A stretch of 5,184 bases of DNA from Spirochaetaceae bacterium. Lineage in GTDB: Bacteria; Spirochaetota; Spirochaetia; DSM-27196; SLAA01. Under the pieces are notes generated by a model. The model was not told the DNA's origin, did no database searches, and saw nothing but the letters and a program-made list of their open reading frames with translations. A program made the translations under genes and the position numbers. Of the stretch, positions 4,371 to 5,184 are shown piece by piece; position 1 is the first letter of the stretch; each line of letters opens with the position of its first letter. The DNA is taken from positions 1 through 5,184 of the forward strand of contig PXEI01000220.1 in the NCBI GenBank assembly GCA_003564775.1. Direction: 5' to 3'.

Positions 4371-5184
4371 CTATAGGAGTCTCAAGCGAAATTGGCTCAC
4401 GCGCAACGTTCTTTACGGACTTGACGCGACTGACAGTCCAGCCAAGTCGTTCTCCAATTTCTTCGTCGGTAGGCTCGCGCCCTAACATTTGCATAAGCTG
4501 ACGAGATTCACGAACAACCTTGTTAATCTGCTCAATCATGTGCACCGGGACTCGAATTGTTCGGGCCTGGTCGGAGATTGAACGAGTAATAGCCTGACGA
4601 ATCCACCAGGTTGCGTACGTTGAGAACTTGTAGCCTTTTCGATACTCGAACTTCTCAACCGCCTTGATCAGACCGATGTTTCCTTCCTGCACAAGATCAA
4701 AGAAGTGAAGTCCTCGATTCGTATACTTCTTGGCGATACTCACTACAAGTCGCAAGTTTGCCTGGATCAGACGATCCTTGGCGTTTTGCATCATGGTTTT
4801 TCCACGAATGATCTCTTCCGACATCGACTGGATCTCGTCAATACTGTTTTCGAAGTCGATCTCAAGCGCCTTGAGCTTCTTCTCGGTGATCTGGATCTGC
4901 CGGATCTTCTCCTTGATTTGATCTGAGGTGAGCCCTAACTCCTCCTCAATTCTCAGACGATCAGCGGTTATCGCAAGCCCACGACCCAGTCCACGCAGCT
5001 CTCGCATATTCGAAACACGCAGTCGCTTCTCAATACGTTCCTGCTCACTACGATACTTCTCGATTTTGCGAGCAGCATTTATGAACTTCTCGCTGAACTG
5101 AAGGATTTCCTCTTGTTGAATCTCAATATCTTGAATGCGGGACATGAGCGCCTGTCGTCGCTTCTGAAGCTGTGTATCGCTTAG
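4360..5184 (-). CDS. rpoD: rpoD, primary sigma-70 factor, 5'-partial, ends at in-frame TAA
   Basis: RpoD directs RNA polymerase core to housekeeping promoters. The frame is open to the window edge, so region 1 and the true start lie outside; the first ATG inside (5145) is internal. Numbering from that Met, residues 1-120 are the helical non-conserved and region 1.2-side segment. Residues 123-203 form regions 2.1-2.4, including RLIQANLRLVVSIAKKY (core-binding), DLVQEGNIGLIKAVEKFEY and TYATWWIRQAITRSI (-10 recognition and melting). Residues 204-257 form region 3 (HMIEQINKV to REPISLETP). The protein then stops after TPIGEE at TAA 4360-4362, where relatives continue with an acidic residue and DSxLGDFIED. 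As written, the product would lack region 3.2 and all of region 4 and could not recognise -35 elements; since RpoD is essential this is unlikely to be the true protein. Downstream sequence continues in the same frame to 4063, followed 22 nt later by the zinc-ribbon gene. Confidence 0.93.
   Translation of the reverse strand, partial: LSDTQLQKRRQALMSRIQDIEIQQEEILQFSEKFINAARKIEKYRSEQERIEKRLRVSNMRELRGLGRGLAITADRLRIEEELGLTSDQIKEKIRQIQITEKKLKALEIDFENSIDEIQSMSEEIIRGKTMMQNAKDRLIQANLRLVVSIAKKYTNRGLHFFDLVQEGNIGLIKAVEKFEYRKGYKFSTYATWWIRQAITRSISDQARTIRVPVHMIEQINKVVRESRQLMQMLGREPTDEEIGERLGWTVSRVKSVKNVAREPISLETPIGEE

Overview
The window carries one strand-coherent block of housekeeping genes, all on the minus strand. 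Read 5'->3' from the high-coordinate end, the order is: rpoD (primary sigma factor, 5' end outside the window), a coiled-coil/zinc-ribbon protein with a very acidic tail, rnpB (RNase P RNA), a membrane-anchored TPR protein, mreB, and the 5' part of mreC. From memory, the order sigma-70, zinc-ribbon protein, TPR protein, MreB, MreC resembles that of Treponema and related spirochaetes, and the MreB sequence (DLGTCNT, IEESLAAAIGAN) also fits. I therefore favour a member of Spirochaetota, inferred from gene order and family resemblance rather than from a search.

Layout: 4063-5184 is rpoD, interrupted by one in-frame TAA at 4360-4362. 3015-4040 is the zinc-ribbon gene, 22 nt downstream of rpoD and probably co-transcribed with it. 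2573-2974 is the class A RNase P RNA, with compact hairpins immediately outside both ends of its P1 helix. A probable sigma-70 promoter (2484-2512) then starts a second unit: TPR gene (1509-2468), mreB (451-1494, 14 nt gap) and mreC (1-441, 9 nt gap, running off the window). The first unit concerns transcription and tRNA processing. The second concerns rod or helical cell shape: MreB filaments, the MreC periplasmic scaffold and a TPR protein that may be an extra membrane partner.

The strongest anomaly is the nonsense codon in rpoD. It lies between sigma regions 3 and 4, where the family normally has an acidic residue, at the centre of a perfect 9-bp inverted repeat. Everything downstream remains in frame and looks fully conserved. 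A base-call or assembly error, or a very recent quasi-palindrome mutation, explains this best; a truly split sigma factor or stop readthrough is less likely but testable. Second are the flanking hairpins of rnpB, which can exchange pairing with an extended 21-bp P1. Third is the acidic tail of the zinc-ribbon protein, with single hydrophobic residues spaced every 6-7 positions. I see no mobile element, CRISPR array, tRNA or defence system, and no evidence of a wholly new system.
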